From the NCBI RefSeq assembly GCF_000164675.2, contig NC_015678.1:992001-1056000 (forward strand): DNA of 64,000 nt. Reading direction: 5' to 3'. Shown here one piece after another: positions 62,887 through 64,000 of the stretch. The DNA comes from Streptococcus parasanguinis ATCC 15912 (GTDB lineage: Bacteria > Bacillota > Bacilli > Lactobacillales > Streptococcaceae). A model generated the notes under the pieces. That model was not told where the DNA came from, did no database searches, and worked only from the letters and a program-made list of their open reading frames with translations. Position numbers and translations under genes: made by a program. The first letter of the stretch is position 1. Each line of letters starts with the position of its first letter.

Positions 62887-62915
62887 ATTGTATCATATTA
62901 CGCTTTCATAGGCAA
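62887..62915 (-). promoter_or_regulatory. Promoter of the giant adhesin gene
   Basis: Minus strand TTGCCT (62915-62910), 17 bp, extended -10 TGATACAAT (62895-62887), about 40 nt before the start. AGGAAG serves as ribosome-binding site. Confidence 0.65.
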
Positions 62916-62978
62916 ATATTTAAAATTTTCTTCAATTGTTTTCAACACGTGGAAAATTTATGAAAATATTACAAATAT

Positions 62979-63031
62979 CTACAATTGACAAAGAGCCGCT
63001 TTTCATCACCCACTACAGTTGACAAAGAGCC
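62979..63031. repeat. Two solo ISL3-type inverted-repeat ends
   Basis: CTACAATTGACAAAGAGCC (62979-62997) and a longer end with CTACAGTTGACAAAGAGCC (to 63031, including CTTTTCATCACCC). Both match the right end of the IS at 58.0 kb. No transposase accompanies them, so they are remnants of one or two further IS events. Confidence 0.8.
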
Positions 63032-63207
63032 TATATGCTCTGCTATCCACCTCGGTTATAGTACATTTAAAATAAAAGTTCAATACTTTATTGCCGCTTT
63101 TGTCAAAAAAACTCCCCTAAAATCCTGCATTGTGGATTTTTTGTGAAACTCATTTGAAAGTTACAATATTTATTTTCCAAATAGAAAAAAGGAAGGGCAA
63201 AAATGTC
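63032..63207 (-). repeat. Promoter-region duplication, copy A2
   Basis: Matches A1 (56411-56586) from CTCTGCTATCCACCTCG to GGAAGGGCAAA. It now faces solo IS ends and the giant adhesin instead of a Cna-B gene. The following 63208-63425 has no recognisable gene or structure. Confidence 0.8.
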
Positions 63208-63425
63208 CAACCTTTAATATATAGTTATCAAACCAGTTGATTGTTCATTGGGCTACCTTGAACAAGTAGATAAAACTTGAGAAGCAAATTACCTAGTTCC
63301 TCATTTTCTTTTTTAGATCAGAAAAGTAGCTAATGGACGAACCGAATATCTCATATCTACGATGAATCAAACGGGCCACTAGAAGAATTAATCCTTGCAG
63401 AAGCGAGGGGCTTTCTTACAAAGAA

Positions 63426-64000
63426 CTATCGATTTCGTGCATACTCGATCATATCGTATGGAAGAGTGTTGGCACTTTCTCTTAGGGAGTAGCTTTCTAA
63501 TTCATTGACATTTTGACGCATGCGACGCGCTTGCTTGGCGGTAATCAGGTGTTGCGCTTCGTATTCAAAAATAATCTTACGCTCCAAATAATAGCCTCTC
63601 AACATTTCATCGATATTATTCGGTTTCACGCGATTAATAACCCGCTCCACAAAGGCTCCACTAGTAATAATGGCCGTCTCTCTCAGACGAGATTCTTGTA
63701 GAAAAGAGATCAAACTGCTCCTATAAACCCCTTTGAGGTCTTCCAAACTTTCGATGATGATTTCTGTATTGGCCAGATAAAGGGCTGCAATCTGGTCATA
63801 ATCAATGGCCTCTAACTTGCTGTCTTCTCGGGTCAACCAGTTTCGCAAGCCAGACCCAAAAGTTAAGATCTCATGAACTAATAAACGCAAGAGACGGAAA
63901 GACACCAAGAAGTAATAGGTTAAGCGAGACGAAAGGTTGCGATTGACCCGTTGCTCCATATTACGAAGATAGCGTTGGTAGACACGGTAGCCCCGCTCGC
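63426..64000 (-). CDS. C-terminal part of a probable Na+/H+ antiporter (CPA1 type), start outside window
   Basis: An open frame running from beyond base 64000 to the stop at 63426 (about 190 codons visible; an internal Met at 63959 is not the start, since the frame continues upstream as ERGYRVYQRYLRN). The visible part is soluble and helical (YDQIAALYLANTEIIIESL; FVERVINRVKPNNIDEMLRGYYLERKIIFEYEAQHLITAKQARRMRQNVNELE), like the cytoplasmic tail of NhaP/YjcE antiporters. The membrane part is not visible, so the identity is tentative. Confidence 0.55.
   Translation of the reverse strand, partial: ERGYRVYQRYLRNMEQRVNRNLSSRLTYYFLVSFRLLRLLVHEILTFGSGLRNWLTREDSKLEAIDYDQIAALYLANTEIIIESLEDLKGVYRSSLISFLQESRLRETAIITSGAFVERVINRVKPNNIDEMLRGYYLERKIIFEYEAQHLITAKQARRMRQNVNELESYSLRESANTLPYDMIEYARNR

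Overview
The window is a stretch of a low-GC Gram-positive chromosome, almost certainly an oral Streptococcus of the mitis/sanguinis type. The basis is the gene content and order (tmk-holB-yabA-rsmI; livJHMGF next to ylbG, clpP and upp; divergent murE and MurJ-like flippase; ppaC, pflA; trehalose PTS; an Mga-like regulator), LPXTG surface proteins with a YSIRK-type signal peptide, a cell-wall nuclease of the SWAN/SsnA type and IS1167-like/ISL3 DNA. The species cannot be fixed from sequence reading alone. Most host genes lie on the minus strand.

Layout. 1-3760: minus-strand DNA repair/replication/rRNA-modification operon (ogt, GNAT, rsmI, yabA, holB, tmk). 3910-5495: YitT-type membrane protein and a CBS-ACT protein. 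5670-10203: branched-chain amino-acid ABC transporter. 10312-12217: ylbG, clpP (with a CtsR operator) and upp. 12437-15497: P-type Mg2+ ATPase behind an M-box riboswitch. 15498-17760: PatB/MetB sulphur amino-acid enzymes. 18052-24335: MurJ-like flippase, murE, DUF1803, YiiX-like hydrolase, ppaC, pflA. 24549-26861: LPXTG nuclease. 26991-31538: trehalose operon and its repressor. 31540-32250: IS200-like element. 32479-35173: TrpXYZ-like ABC importer behind a leader with a terminator. 35582-40285: CNNM protein, Mga-like regulator, AI-2E family protein.

40439-52547 is a 12.1-kb integrated satellite element, best read as a phage-inducible chromosomal island (PICI). It is bounded by a 16-bp direct repeat, carries a tyrosine integrase, a CI/Cro-type switch with three matching 15-bp operators, a Rha-like protein, small DNA-binding proteins, an AAA+ Rep with an adjacent iteron origin, a TerS-like protein and a late-type regulator, but no capsid, tail or lysis genes. 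It has two cargo modules. One is a Panacea-domain gene translationally coupled to a coiled-coil/three-TM protein at the attL end (a candidate toxin-antitoxin or defence pair). The other is a DUF3644 protein with an R-N-x3-H HEPN-like RNase motif, downstream of the repressor. A small-RNA candidate shares a 32-nt block with the integrase leader.

52672-64000: an ABC ATPase, a CnaB-repeat LPXTG adhesin, an ISL3-family IS with a transposase broken by a small repeated element, a 1597-residue LPXTG adhesin with nine FctA-like domains (three nearly identical 672-bp tandem units), a duplicated promoter segment with solo IS ends, and the end of a probable Na+/H+ antiporter gene.

Two families of dispersed repeats run through the host DNA. 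One is a structured element of about 178 bp, present four times at 3' ends of genes. The other is a mini-element of about 62 bp, present twice, one copy inside the IS transposase.
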